Part shown: piece by piece, positions 34,914-44,647 of the stretch
Numbering within the stretch: position 1 is the stretch's first letter
Layout of the letters: each line of letters starts with the position of its first letter
NCBI GenBank assembly: GCA_905612355.1
Contig: CAJQRU010000072.1
Coordinates: forward strand, 1-64,000
Length of the DNA stretch: 64,000 bases
Reading direction: 5' to 3'
DNA from: an uncultured Gammaproteobacteria bacterium
GTDB taxonomy: Bacteria > Pseudomonadota > Gammaproteobacteria > Arenicellales > UBA868
Program-made: the position numbers and the translations under genes
Notes under the pieces: model-generated
What the model saw: the letters and a program-made list of their open reading frames with translations, nothing else
What the model was told of the DNA's origin: nothing
The model's database searches: none

Positions 34914-35663
34914 TCAAAGCTTCCATTGGAACCCGTCAATTATGAAATGTTGACCGGTAATGAAACAGGGCTCGGTTGTTGCTAGGAAGGTAACAAGCTG
35001 CGCGACATCTGAGGGTGTGCCAACACGATTTAGAACAATACCACTGACAAGTTCGTCCTCACGGGCCCGTATGACGGCGTTGGGTCGCTCGGTCTTAATT
35101 AAACCGGGACAAATAGCGTTGACAAAGATAGAGGGTCCGAGTTCTTTGGCAAGCGATCGTGTAAGTCCAAGAATTCCCGCTTTAGCTGCGGCATAACAGA
35201 ACTTGCTGACAGCGCTAGTGACACCACCACTAAGCGCATTAATGGAGGACATATTGACGATTCGACCACCGTTTTCGTTCTCGAGCATGAACGGAACGAC
35301 TGCTCGGCACCAGTTAAAGCAGCTCTTCAAATTAATATCGATGGTGCTGTCCCATTCGGCTTCGCTAATCTCTAGCAATCCTTTTGGCATAGCGCGACCA
35401 GCATTGTTGAATAAAAAATTTATTTGTCCAAAATGTTCAGTGACCTCGGCCACGATGGTTTGTGCGAGTGTGTGATCACTGACGTCTGCGACATAGGTGC
35501 TGACTGCTGTACCGAGTTGTCGTATTTCTGTGGCGGTTGCTGCTAGATTGTCTTCGAGGAGATCTACCAAGACGAGGTTAAAACCCGCTTTCGCCAAGTC
35601 ATGAGCACATCCCCTTCCAATTCCACGAGCTCCGCCCGTGACGATGGCCGTACGCTGACTCAT
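34914..35663 (-). CDS. Short-chain dehydrogenase/reductase (SDR), paralogue of the 16203 gene
   Basis: A 249-residue classical SDR: TGGARGIG near residue 10, NNAG, Ser in NMSSINA, and YAAAK. Closely similar over its whole length to the SDR at 16203-16964, sharing MPKGLLEIS/MPKGLLDIS, SLAKELGPS and the unusual GFQW ending, so the pair comes from one duplication. Here it is a single leftward gene between the dpp operon and a divergent SDR-dioxygenase operon. The substrate is probably related to that of its paralogue. Confidence 0.92.
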   Translation of the reverse strand: MSQRTAIVTGGARGIGRGCAHDLAKAGFNLVLVDLLEDNLAATATEIRQLGTAVSTYVADVSDHTLAQTIVAEVTEHFGQINFLFNNAGRAMPKGLLEISEAEWDSTIDINLKSCFNWCRAVVPFMLENENGGRIVNMSSINALSGGVTSAVSKFCYAAAKAGILGLTRSLAKELGPSIFVNAICPGLIKTERPNAVIRAREDELVSGIVLNRVGTPSDVAQLVTFLATTEPCFITGQHFIIDGFQWKL

Positions 35664-35861
35664 GCTTCCACTTTCATGTGATTTAGACCGCCGTCTGCTT
35701 GGGGATCAGACTCGGGCTTACGGTAAGTAGGTAGGTTTGTTAATCCTACTCCAACCATATTCGGCTTGCATGATTCCCACAACGAGTATGTGTGATTATG
35801 TTTTGCCTTTGGGGATCGTGTAGCATTATTGGACATTCCACATTAATGTTGTACCCGAGCA

Positions 35862-36638
35862 ATGGACATCGCTTTTGAAAAGCAAATTGTTCTAGTTACT
35901 GGCGCTGCGCGCGGGGTAGGACACGCCCTGTGCACGGCCTTTGGTCGTCGTGGCGCACAAGTGCATGCCAGCGACATTTTAGAACCGGAGCTCGAGTTGC
36001 TAAACCAGTCAATCCAATGCGATCGGGGTGGGACGATACAAATTCATCCAGCGGACATAACTGACGAAACGAAGGTTGCGGGATTGGTTGAGGAGATTCA
36101 AAGACTTAATGACGGGCGTTCCATCGATATCGTTGTCTGTGCTGCGGGGGGTATTGTTGGGCAACAGGCGAAGCCCATTGATGAGGTGACTCAAGAGGAT
36201 TGGCGTGGCATTATTGACGTCAATATCACGGGCGTCTTCAACGTGATCAAAGCGGTTGTGCCCGGGATGAAGAAGGGCCGGGCTGGACAGATCGTGGTGA
36301 TCTCTAGTCCCGCGGGTCTTCGGACCAGCCTGACGGGGATTCAAAGTTATGCCTTATCCAAAGCGGGGCAGATCGGTCTCGTGCGCCAACTGGCCCAAGA
36401 ACTGGGACCGCATGGTATACGGGTTAACTCAGTGGCGCCGGGTTTTATGCCAACCAGTCCGGATTATGTTCGCCAATGGGAGGGTTATGGGTCAGCGGGT
36501 CAGGCAGCGTTGAAAGAAAGAATCGCTCTGCGACGATTGTGCACGCCAGAGGATGTTGCACATGCGGTCATGTTTTTAGCCAGTCACTACGCTGGGTTTA
36601 TTACAGGTCAAACCCTTCCGGTCAATGGGACACCGTGA
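35862..36638 (+). CDS. Short-chain dehydrogenase/reductase (SDR)
   Basis: A 258-residue classical SDR with TGAARGVG at about residues 13-20, CAAGG in place of NNAG, Ser in VISSPAGLR and Tyr-Lys in YALSK. The ending FITGQTLPVNGTP is short. It leads a rightward run with a TauD-type dioxygenase, an MDR reductase and hyuAB. The next gene starts inside its stop codon in a GTGA overlap. Substrate unknown. Confidence 0.9.
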   Translation: MDIAFEKQIVLVTGAARGVGHALCTAFGRRGAQVHASDILEPELELLNQSIQCDRGGTIQIHPADITDETKVAGLVEEIQRLNDGRSIDIVVCAAGGIVGQQAKPIDEVTQEDWRGIIDVNITGVFNVIKAVVPGMKKGRAGQIVVISSPAGLRTSLTGIQSYALSKAGQIGLVRQLAQELGPHGIRVNSVAPGFMPTSPDYVRQWEGYGSAGQAALKERIALRRLCTPEDVAHAVMFLASHYAGFITGQTLPVNGTP

Positions 36639-37513
36639 CATGGGGGTATTCCTTGGTTAATCGGTTAAAAGACATTGAAATCATTCCGAGTAATCAATCA
36701 CTCGGGGCAGAAGTGTGCGGCATTGATCTCGCGGAAGATATTCCAGGTGAGGTTGTTCATCGTATCGTCAAAGCGTGGGAAAGACATCATGTCATCTATT
36801 TCCGTGGCCAGTCGATTCAAGACGAACGGCAACTTGAAATCACACAGTGGTTTGGACCTCGACACGCCCCCTATCCAGATATGCCAATACTCGGGGATGT
36901 TTCCCAGCCAGATATCATTTCCATTTCAAATGTGACGGAGGACGGACTTCTGGGTGGAGGCCGTCTCGAACCGCATCAGGACACGATTTATTTACCCACG
37001 CCGTTGGCAGGTGCCGTAATGCGAGCGGAGGAGGTGCCAAAGACGGGAGGGGATACCGCCTGGTCGAACTTGATCCAGGCGTATGACGAATTAAGTCCGG
37101 GTATGAAACGACGACTGAGGGGGCTCAAGATAATTGCGTTCAATCCGTATGCGGGACGCAGTGCGCGGCGGGACCTGGGCGGTGGACAGCAGTGGTTTGG
37201 GACACAAGACAGTGCTCCGCATCCACATCCTCTTGTGCGTATACACCCACCAACCGGAAAGAAGACCCTTTGGGTCTCGTGCCTTAATTCTGAGCGGCTC
37301 GTTGGGCTTCCGGACCTGGAAGAGGGGCATCAATTGTTGAGTGAACTGAAGACCCATGTGGACCAGGATCATCTTTATTATACCCATCGATGGAAACAGG
37401 GGGATGTTTTGGTCTGGGATAATCGCTGTTGTAATCATAAACGCGAAGCAATCCCAGAAGGTCAGCGGCGGGTCTTTTATCGCAGCGTGATTGGGGGCTG
37501 TCGGCCATATTGA
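36635..37513 (+). CDS. TauD/TfdA-family 2-oxoglutarate/Fe(II) dioxygenase
   Basis: A 292-residue dioxygenase of the TauD/TfdA family. It opens with the family's IEIIPSNQSLGAEVCGIDL, then has the iron-binding EPHQDTIYLPTP (His and Asp), the GGDTAWSNL turn, and the distal VWDNRCCNHKREA histidine with the oxoglutarate-binding arginine in QRRVFYR. These enzymes hydroxylate small molecules next to a hetero atom, often releasing sulfite, amine or an N-alkyl group. GTG 36635 is used because it overlaps the SDR stop; the frame is open further up but that part is only the SDR's shadow. TTG 36653 is another option. Confidence 0.9.
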   Translation: MTWGYSLVNRLKDIEIIPSNQSLGAEVCGIDLAEDIPGEVVHRIVKAWERHHVIYFRGQSIQDERQLEITQWFGPRHAPYPDMPILGDVSQPDIISISNVTEDGLLGGGRLEPHQDTIYLPTPLAGAVMRAEEVPKTGGDTAWSNLIQAYDELSPGMKRRLRGLKIIAFNPYAGRSARRDLGGGQQWFGTQDSAPHPHPLVRIHPPTGKKTLWVSCLNSERLVGLPDLEEGHQLLSELKTHVDQDHLYYTHRWKQGDVLVWDNRCCNHKREAIPEGQRRVFYRSVIGGCRPY

Positions 37514-37559
37514 TACCAAGTAGGGGTGGCATGACTTTTGCATCGTTGATAGAAGCCGA

Positions 37560-38564
37560 ATGAAGGCGGCTTCCTACCAAGAAGTGGGGCCGGCCAAGAG
37601 GGTACTGAGGCTAGGAGAACATTCCATACCCGAGGTGCCAAGCGGAGGAGTGTTGGTAAAGGTGTGCGCTTCGGGAGTCAATCCTTCGGATGTGAAGCGC
37701 CGGGCAGGTTGGTTGAATGGATTAATGGAATATCCAGAGGTTATTCCCCACAGTGATGGTGCAGGCGTCATTATCGCGGTCGGGGAAAAAGTCTCAAAGA
37801 AGCGGTTGGAAGAACGGGTTTGGGTATATAACGGGCAATGGGAACGAGCGATGGGTACTGCAGCGGAATACATAGCGTTACCGTCCGAACACGCAGTGCA
37901 TCTACACGATAACGTCGGATTTCTCGAAGGCGCCTGTTTGGGTGTGCCCGCCTGCACAGCCTATCACTGCGTCGCCTCAGGTGGTGATTTGAAGGGACAA
38001 CAGGTACTGGTTCACGGCGGTGCTGGTGCAGTGGGGGCTTATGCAATCCAGATAGCCGTGCTATTGGGTGCCCACGTGATTGCAACTTGCAGCACGAAAG
38101 AGAAGGCCGATTTTGCCTTGTCGATGGGTGCTGCTGTAACGATCAATTATAAAAGTCAAAACGTAGTGAAAGCGGTGATGGCCGCAACACACGGAAAAGG
38201 CGTTCAGCATATTGTGGAGGTCGACTTTGGACAGAATGTCGAAATTGATGCAGCTGTGATTAAGTCAAGGGGTTCTATTGCCAGTTATTCTTCTACTCTT
38301 AAACCGCGGGTCGAATACGATTATTACGGATTTGGGTATAAGGGCGTTTCTATTGAGTTCGTCCAAGTATATTTATTGTCAACTAGCGAACGCCTAGCAG
38401 CTGTGACTCACCTGAATCAATGGATGGCCGCAGGAGCTTTAACGCATTGTATTGGCCACGTTTCTTCGCTCGAGGGTATCGCACAGGCGCATGAAGTTCA
38501 GGAGTCCGGGAAAGTGATAGGCAATATCGTGTTGGACATAGAAAAGGAGTCGGTAAGTGTCTGA
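37560..38564 (+). CDS. MDR-family NADPH:quinone reductase-like protein
   Basis: A 334-residue zinc-free medium-chain reductase of the quinone oxidoreductase type. The N-terminal catalytic domain has ASGVNPSDVKRRAGW, and the NADPH motif is GGAGAVGAYAIQ at about residue 155. The zinc-binding residues of alcohol dehydrogenases are absent. Such enzymes reduce quinones or enones. Its last eight bases overlap the hyuA start, which indicates translational coupling with the hydantoinase genes and thus a shared pathway. Confidence 0.9.
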   Translation: MKAASYQEVGPAKRVLRLGEHSIPEVPSGGVLVKVCASGVNPSDVKRRAGWLNGLMEYPEVIPHSDGAGVIIAVGEKVSKKRLEERVWVYNGQWERAMGTAAEYIALPSEHAVHLHDNVGFLEGACLGVPACTAYHCVASGGDLKGQQVLVHGGAGAVGAYAIQIAVLLGAHVIATCSTKEKADFALSMGAAVTINYKSQNVVKAVMAATHGKGVQHIVEVDFGQNVEIDAAVIKSRGSIASYSSTLKPRVEYDYYGFGYKGVSIEFVQVYLLSTSERLAAVTHLNQWMAAGALTHCIGHVSSLEGIAQAHEVQESGKVIGNIVLDIEKESVSV

Positions 38565-40623
38565 TATCCAGCCGCTGGTGATCGCGATCGATGTTGGTGG
38601 AACATTTACTGATGTCATTTTGGTAGATGGTGAAAGCGGGCGTCGATGGATCGCTAAAACCCCTTCAACGCCATCTGATCAGTCAATAGGATTTTTTACA
38701 GGATTAGAAAAGGTAACCGGGCAAGCGCATATTGATTCGGCATTGATTCGACGGGTTTTTCATGGGTCGACCGTCGCAACGAATGCCATATTGGAAGGGA
38801 AAGGTGCCCGTACCGGAATGCTTGTTACTGACGGCTTTAAATATGTGTTGGAAATTGGACGTCACGATGTTCCGCGCAAAGAAAACCTGTATACGTGGAT
38901 TAAGCCGGCCCGACCCGTTCCCCCGAGACGCATTCGGGAAGTGCCCGAAAGAGTGCTTCTAGATGGAAGCATAGAGCGTTCACTGGATGCTGTGGCTACT
39001 TGCGCTGCAATTGAAGAGTTAAAGAAAATGGGGGTTGAGTCCGTTGCTGTGGTGTTTCTGCACTCATATGCCAATGCGGTCAATGAAAAGGCAGCGGCTG
39101 CTCTATTAGCCGAACATTTCCCTGAAGCACACGTTTCGATATCGAGTGAGGTCTTGCCTGTCTTTAGAGAGTTTGAGCGGGCGATGGTTACCGTTTTAAA
39201 CGCATTTATTCATCCACAGGTCAGTCGTTATATCGGTGGATTGTCGGCCGGGCTTAAACAGCGCAGCATTGATGCACCGTTGTTAATTATGAAATCAAAT
39301 GGCGGAGTTTTTGGACCACGCCAAGCCACAAACCAAGCCATCAATATGGCTTTGTCTGGACCGGCGGCTGGAGTCATTGGAGCCGGTGTGGTGGCCAAGT
39401 CAAGCGGGCATCTTAACGCCATTACCATTGATATTGGCGGAACGAGCGCGGATGTCAGCCTCATTCGGGCTGGTCAGCCCGCGATGACTAACGAGAGTGA
39501 GATTGGCCCCTTTCCGATACAGATCCCGACGATAGATATCCACACGATCGGTGCTGGTGGAGGCAGCCTTGCTACGGTGAGTGACTATGGCGTACTGACT
39601 GTCGGTCCGCAAAGTGCGGGCGCTGATCCGGGGCCTGCTTGTTATGGAAAGGGGGGGAAACATCCTACCGTAACGGATGCCAATTTGGTCCTCGGTAGGA
39701 TTCCTGAGTATTTATTGGGGGGTGAGGTCGAGTTGGACCGAGAACAAGCGCAGAGGGCGATCGTCAAATACGTGGCCGATCCCTTGGGCATGGACCTGTA
39801 TGAGGCTGCCGCGGGCATTTTAGATATTGTTAACAACAATATGGTCGGCGCCTTGAAGGTGGTATCGGTAGAAAAGGGCTACGACCCAAGTGAGTTTGCG
39901 CTTATTGCATTCGGCGGCGCCGGGCCAATGCATGCAAGCGAACTGTCGCGGCTACTGGGGACAAAGACTGTCGTTATTCCTGCTCTGCCAGGTATTTTGT
40001 GCGCAGTCGGTTTGTTGGCTACTGACCTTCAATATGACTACGTGAGAACTTGTTTACAAAGAGCGCCTGAGTATGATCTTGAACTAATGCGTCGTGTGTT
40101 CGGTGAACTTTTAACACTTGCACAGCAAGGTCTCAACGAAGAGGGCGTGCCTGAAGCCCAAAGGCGTCTTGATCGGCTGGCTGACGTTCGTTATGCAAAA
40201 CAGGGCTATGAGATCACAGTTCAACTCCCAATGGGTGATGTTAATGCCGAAAGCGTTTCACTTCTGGTTGAGGACTTCCACCAACGTCACGAGCAGTTGT
40301 ATACCTTCTGCGATAGAGAGGCGGCCGTTGAAATTGTTAATCTTCGCATTAAAGCAACCGGTATCGTAGACAAACTGGAACTGAGCACTGTGGACAGTTG
40401 CAATGGGACCGATGCAAAGTCAAGGTCCACGCGAGAAGTCTTTTTCTCGGATCGTGGATTTCAGACTGCCCCTGTTTATGCGCGCGAAGACCTATTGGCG
40501 GGGCACGCATTAAAAGGTCCGGCTATCATTGATCAGTTAGACACCACAACGGTTGTTTTTCCGCGTGAGATAGCGCGAGTTGACGCACAAGGCGCTATCT
40601 TTATAGAGATTGATCATGAATAG
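38557..40623 (+). CDS. hyuA: HyuA-type N-methylhydantoinase/5-oxoprolinase subunit
   Basis: A 688-residue HyuA with complete motifs: GGTFTD at 14-19, HGSTVATNAILEGKG, SGPAAGVIGAG, DIGGTSADV, and VGPQSAGADPGPACYG. ATP-dependent ring activation is expected as for its relatives. GTG start with AAGGAG seven bases upstream, inside the end of the MDR reductase gene. Its stop lies eight bases into the hyuB frame. Together these overlaps make a tight SDR-TauD-MDR-hyuA-hyuB-M20 operon of six genes. Confidence 0.93.
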   Translation: MSDIQPLVIAIDVGGTFTDVILVDGESGRRWIAKTPSTPSDQSIGFFTGLEKVTGQAHIDSALIRRVFHGSTVATNAILEGKGARTGMLVTDGFKYVLEIGRHDVPRKENLYTWIKPARPVPPRRIREVPERVLLDGSIERSLDAVATCAAIEELKKMGVESVAVVFLHSYANAVNEKAAAALLAEHFPEAHVSISSEVLPVFREFERAMVTVLNAFIHPQVSRYIGGLSAGLKQRSIDAPLLIMKSNGGVFGPRQATNQAINMALSGPAAGVIGAGVVAKSSGHLNAITIDIGGTSADVSLIRAGQPAMTNESEIGPFPIQIPTIDIHTIGAGGGSLATVSDYGVLTVGPQSAGADPGPACYGKGGKHPTVTDANLVLGRIPEYLLGGEVELDREQAQRAIVKYVADPLGMDLYEAAAGILDIVNNNMVGALKVVSVEKGYDPSEFALIAFGGAGPMHASELSRLLGTKTVVIPALPGILCAVGLLATDLQYDYVRTCLQRAPEYDLELMRRVFGELLTLAQQGLNEEGVPEAQRRLDRLADVRYAKQGYEITVQLPMGDVNAESVSLLVEDFHQRHEQLYTFCDREAAVEIVNLRIKATGIVDKLELSTVDSCNGTDAKSRSTREVFFSDRGFQTAPVYAREDLLAGHALKGPAIIDQLDTTTVVFPREIARVDAQGAIFIEIDHE

Positions 40624-42409
40624 TCCTGAGAAGACCCTCGATCCTGTTACCGTGGAACTCATCAAGGGCGCGTTGCAATCCGCTCGTTCTGAAATGGAAG
40701 CATTGATTGATCGAACATCAATGTCACCGTTCATCCGGGAGAAAAAAGATTACTTCTCGGCGATTTTTGATCGCCAAGGACGGTTGATATCAGGCACCCG
40801 TGTGCCGTTAGCAGGAAATCTGATTGATTGCATATTAGAACAATATCCGCAGGACGATATGCGCGATGGTGATCTTTATATTTACAACGATCCTTATTGG
40901 TCGAAGGGTGCTGTCTCACATCTTCCGGATATGGTGTTTGTTGCGCCGGTCTTTGCCCGTTCTGAGCTCATGGGTTTCGCCGAGGCCTGGGGACACTTGT
41001 GGGATATTGGGGGGTTAATGCCGGGAAGTATTTCTCCTGACGCGACCGAAACCTTCCACGAGGGTATTTTAGTTCCACCAACCAGAATTTATAGAGCGGG
41101 TCAATTTAACGAGGAAGTGATGCGTATGTTCCTGCGCAACTCTCGTTTTCCGGAAATGGTTAAAGGTGATCTCAAGGCGATCATGGCCAGTTGTCAATTA
41201 GGTAAGCGCCGCCTGGAAGAGATCGCGGAGCGTTTTGGGTTAGAAGCCTTGGATGCTGCGTTTGAAGAAATGTTGGAACAGACAGCTTTTTCCTTGCGCA
41301 CTGCACTTAATGAAAAGGTGCCCGACGGGCGCTATCGGTTTTCCGATTGTCTCGATGGGGATGGGCACAACGATCAGGATTATGCAGTGTCTTTGACTAT
41401 GGAAAAGTTGGGAGAGGACATTTCTTTGGACTTTACGGAGTCAACGAACCAGGCCAAAGGGGCAATTAATTTCAAAATGGATAAAAGTGTCCCTGCCAAT
41501 ATGCTAGGGCTGCTCCTGACCGGAGAAGACACTAGTGTACAAATGAATGCGGGTTTTGAGCGTGCCCTCAAGAGTGTGAAGCTTCGAGAAGGTAGCATCG
41601 TCGATCCCGTCTATCCGGCAGCCGTGGGAATGCGATCTCATACCATGGTACGAGTTACGGGATCACTATTAGGTGTTCTTGGACGCGCTACCGACGGACA
41701 GATTTCGGCGGCATCACCGGTATATGTTCTTTACTATCTGCGAAGTCATGATCGTTTGCGCGGTAGTTACGAGTTGTGCATTGAAGGACTGGGTGTGGGG
41801 TTTGGTGCCCGTACCTTCGCTGATGGTATTGATGCCGTGTACTTTGTGGCCCAAAAGAATTATCCGGTCGAGTTCGCTGAAATGGAATTTGGTGTTCGAA
41901 TTGAGGCATATCGAATTCACAAAGACTCGGGTGGGCCAGGCGCGTATCGAGGTGGAGCTGGCATCATTCGGGACGTGCGCGTCATTGGGGATGAAGCGGT
42001 ACTGGGATTACGACTCGACAATGTTAAACATCCCGCTTGGGGGATCAAAGGCGGGCACGCAGGCCGACCGGGGCGAGTGATTGTTAATCCGGGCGCGGAG
42101 GATGAACGCCAGCTTCGCCCGATGAGTGACCAGAATCAATTAAGGAAAGGCGACCTATTAAGGATTATGACCAGCGGCGGAGGTGGATGGGGGCATCCGT
42201 TTGCTAGGCCGGAGGCAAGTGTCCGTCTGGATGTGCTGGATGGTTTTATTTCTAGCGAAAGTGCGTTAACAGACTACGGAGTATCCTTAACCCGGGATTT
42301 TGACATTGATGTCGAGGCGACTCGAACCATTAGAGCAGGAGTTTGCAGTGATGGCGATATGTTTAATCATGGGGAAGGCATCACTAGTAAAGAGGGGCTG
42401 TTAAATTGA
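40616..42409 (+). CDS. hyuB: HyuB-type N-methylhydantoinase/5-oxoprolinase subunit
   Basis: A 597-residue HyuB beginning DPVTVELIKGALQSARSEME. The active-site stretch YNDPYWSKGAVSHLPDM is a variant of NDPYxGGTHxPD, and the usual HHxDIGG appears as WGHLWDIGG, so its pocket differs from the HyuB at 21223. The end GGAGIIRDVRVIGD and SGGGGWGHP is canonical. ATG 40616 is chosen; it overlaps hyuA by eight bases. A TTG six bases earlier is in frame. Confidence 0.92.
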   Translation: MNSPEKTLDPVTVELIKGALQSARSEMEALIDRTSMSPFIREKKDYFSAIFDRQGRLISGTRVPLAGNLIDCILEQYPQDDMRDGDLYIYNDPYWSKGAVSHLPDMVFVAPVFARSELMGFAEAWGHLWDIGGLMPGSISPDATETFHEGILVPPTRIYRAGQFNEEVMRMFLRNSRFPEMVKGDLKAIMASCQLGKRRLEEIAERFGLEALDAAFEEMLEQTAFSLRTALNEKVPDGRYRFSDCLDGDGHNDQDYAVSLTMEKLGEDISLDFTESTNQAKGAINFKMDKSVPANMLGLLLTGEDTSVQMNAGFERALKSVKLREGSIVDPVYPAAVGMRSHTMVRVTGSLLGVLGRATDGQISAASPVYVLYYLRSHDRLRGSYELCIEGLGVGFGARTFADGIDAVYFVAQKNYPVEFAEMEFGVRIEAYRIHKDSGGPGAYRGGAGIIRDVRVIGDEAVLGLRLDNVKHPAWGIKGGHAGRPGRVIVNPGAEDERQLRPMSDQNQLRKGDLLRIMTSGGGGWGHPFARPEASVRLDVLDGFISSESALTDYGVSLTRDFDIDVEATRTIRAGVCSDGDMFNHGEGITSKEGLLN

Positions 42410-42445
42410 AGGTGATGCCGACATTTAGTCATGAGGATCTAATCT

Positions 42446-43777
42446 ATGCTGAGTAAATCAGATCTTAAACAACGGGTGTGTCACGCTATTGATGCACAAC
42501 GCGATGACATTATCTCGATTGGTGACACTATCCTTAGAAATCCGGAGACAGGATTCAACGAACACAAAACAACTCGACTGGTCCTTGATGAATTCGAGAA
42601 ATTGGGTCTGCCGAGCGAATCGGGCTTGGCTGTGACCGGTGTCAAATCGCGATTGACGAGCGGTCGCAAAGGTCCGACGGTCGCCATCTTGGGAGAGTTA
42701 GACAGTTTGGTTGTTTCCGAGCACCCCTTAGCCGATCCGATTACCGGTGCCGCGCATGCCTGTGGTCATAACGCCCAAATTGCCGGTCTCGTGGGCGCGG
42801 CACGGGCTCTCAAAGTCAGTGGGGTGATTTCGGAACTGAGTGGAGAAGTGGTCTTCCTTGCTGTGCCTGCCGAAGAGTTTATCGAGATTGAAGACAGAAA
42901 AGCGCGCAGGGCATCCAATGAATTGGAGTTTCTTTTGGGCAAGTCGGAATTGGTTGCCAAGAATCACTTCGATGATATCGATATGGCGATGATGATCCAT
43001 ACGATTGCGGATTCAAAAACCCGATCAATTCTCGTGGATTCGTCTAATGGCGCTGTCATTAAGCGCGTTAAATTCAAGGGACGGGCAGCCCATGCGGGAG
43101 CTATACCTCAATTGGGTATTAATGCCCTAAACGCGGCCACTATTGCTTTGATGTCTATTGGGTTGCAGCGAGAAACATTCTGGGAAAAAGACACCATTCG
43201 AATTCATCCGATCATTACTAAAGGCGGTGATGCGGTTAGTGTTGTCCCCTCAGAAGTTTGTGTTGAGACATTTATTCGAGGTGCTTCGACGGCCGCAATC
43301 TTGGATGCGAACGAAAAAGTTAATCGCTGCCTTCGGGCGGGAGCCATGGCGGTGGGGGCTGAGGTCGAGATTGAAACGATACCGGGATATCTGCCGCAGA
43401 TTAATAATCCGGAAATGGGTAGTTTGTTTGGTGAGAATGTCGATATGCTTTTTGGGCCAGGCCAGTTTGCCTCAGGCGGTCATCGCACAAGTTCTACCGA
43501 TATGGGTGATATCGCGCACCTGATGCCTGTCATCCACCCCTACGTGTTGGGTGCAAAAGGACTAATCCACGGGGAGACATGGCAGATCGACGATTCTGAA
43601 AATGCTTATGTTAGTCCGGCTAAGCTTCTGGCCATGACCGTCATAGACCTGTTATATGATGGGGCAGAACAAGCGCAACGCATTCTCAAAAATTATGTTG
43701 CCCCGATGTCGAAATCTGATTACCTGGAGTATCAGAGACGTTTATTCTCGACAGAAACCTATCTTGCGGAACCTTAA
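42446..43777 (+). CDS. M20 family amidohydrolase
   Basis: A 443-residue metal-dependent hydrolase of the M20D group (hippurate hydrolase/N-carbamoyl and N-acyl amino acid hydrolase relatives). Metal and catalytic residues lie in AHACGHNAQ, in PAEEF and in the late GHRTSSTDMGD; the dimerisation domain carries KFKGRAAHAGAIPQLGINA. There is no signal peptide. It follows hyuB by 36 bases with GAGG before the ATG. Hydrolysis of the N-acyl or N-carbamoyl amino acid released by HyuAB is a natural role, inferred from position. Confidence 0.9.
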   Translation: MLSKSDLKQRVCHAIDAQRDDIISIGDTILRNPETGFNEHKTTRLVLDEFEKLGLPSESGLAVTGVKSRLTSGRKGPTVAILGELDSLVVSEHPLADPITGAAHACGHNAQIAGLVGAARALKVSGVISELSGEVVFLAVPAEEFIEIEDRKARRASNELEFLLGKSELVAKNHFDDIDMAMMIHTIADSKTRSILVDSSNGAVIKRVKFKGRAAHAGAIPQLGINALNAATIALMSIGLQRETFWEKDTIRIHPIITKGGDAVSVVPSEVCVETFIRGASTAAILDANEKVNRCLRAGAMAVGAEVEIETIPGYLPQINNPEMGSLFGENVDMLFGPGQFASGGHRTSSTDMGDIAHLMPVIHPYVLGAKGLIHGETWQIDDSENAYVSPAKLLAMTVIDLLYDGAEQAQRILKNYVAPMSKSDYLEYQRRLFSTETYLAEP

Positions 43778-43818
43778 ATACACGGTTTGCGCAAATTGCC
43801 TGATGTCAGTTATAGGGT

Positions 43819-44502
43819 TTAAACGGAGTCAGGTTGTGAGAGAGTTACCCCATAATGGCGTTGGACAACGTCTGCGATTAAGTCAAAACAAGCACCGTGC
43901 CGGACCACCTCAAATGTTTCTACATTGAGTAGGGTCGATGAACGCCCGTATAGGTGATATTTTCGGAGTCCGTGGTCAACGATAACGTCTGCAATATTTA
44001 ATATTTCCGGTTCAATATCGGTTACCCTGAATTTTGTTCCCGTATTGGAAAGATTGGCCGAGGAGCCTATTAATAAATGCTTAGCTTCGTAGCTGAGTCG
44101 ACTGATAGCTGCGTGAAGAGGGCCTGCGTTGACTAATAAAACAATCGTTTCATCTTTGACGCTCATTTCCCGTGTGCGCTTGTCAAGGGTTTTTAGGAGG
44201 GGGTGACTCAGGTCGCAGGGCGCGATAGCCCCAAGGGGGAGGTCATAGGTGACGGTGAGTAAATGTAATAATTCGCGGGATTGGGGAGTCAAGTTAAGGA
44301 GTTCATCAGCCAATGTGAGATCACCCACTAATGCGTTGAGTTTTCCAATGGCGCGACCCTTAGCGTTAAATATCCGCATCAAGGCATTAGATGAACCACC
44401 AATCAACGAGTAACCGATATCCATGGGGAGGATTCCAATGCCACCGTTTAGAATGACATCGAATGCCCTAACGGCGTCATGCTGGATTAATTGCTGTGTC
44501 AT
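43819..44502 (-). CDS. YrdC/Sua5-domain protein
   Basis: A 227-residue protein of the YrdC/Sua5/YciO family. The first helix-strand unit ends in GGIGILPMDIGYSLIGG, and the core has GSSANLSNTGTKFRVTDIE and VDHGLRKYHLYGRSSTLLN, which match the nucleotide and threonylcarbamoyl-site strands. YrdC domains make carbamoyl-AMP type adenylates; the housekeeping member makes threonylcarbamoyl-AMP for tRNA. The KxR part of the active site is less clear here (KGRAIGKLNALV), so it may be a specialised member. It is a single leftward gene between two hyuAB operons, convergent with the M20 gene. Function in this context is unknown. Confidence 0.75.
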   Translation of the reverse strand: MTQQLIQHDAVRAFDVILNGGIGILPMDIGYSLIGGSSNALMRIFNAKGRAIGKLNALVGDLTLADELLNLTPQSRELLHLLTVTYDLPLGAIAPCDLSHPLLKTLDKRTREMSVKDETIVLLVNAGPLHAAISRLSYEAKHLLIGSSANLSNTGTKFRVTDIEPEILNIADVIVDHGLRKYHLYGRSSTLLNVETFEVVRHGACFDLIADVVQRHYGVTLSQPDSV

Positions 44503-44647
44503 GGGCGGGTTCTGGCTGTTTCTGGCCTGGAGGGATTAATTTGGTGTGGGATTGTGCCTGAATGAGCTAACGACGGACAGAGAGTGATTGACCTCAGGGT
44601 GATGGTGATGAATGATGAAAGCAGATTGAGTTTAACAAGGATCATTG

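Noticed and set aside
36476..36634. N-terminal extension of the TauD-type gene
   Set aside because: These codons overlap the end of the SDR in another frame and have no resemblance to the dioxygenase family; the start at the SDR stop codon gives the normal length.
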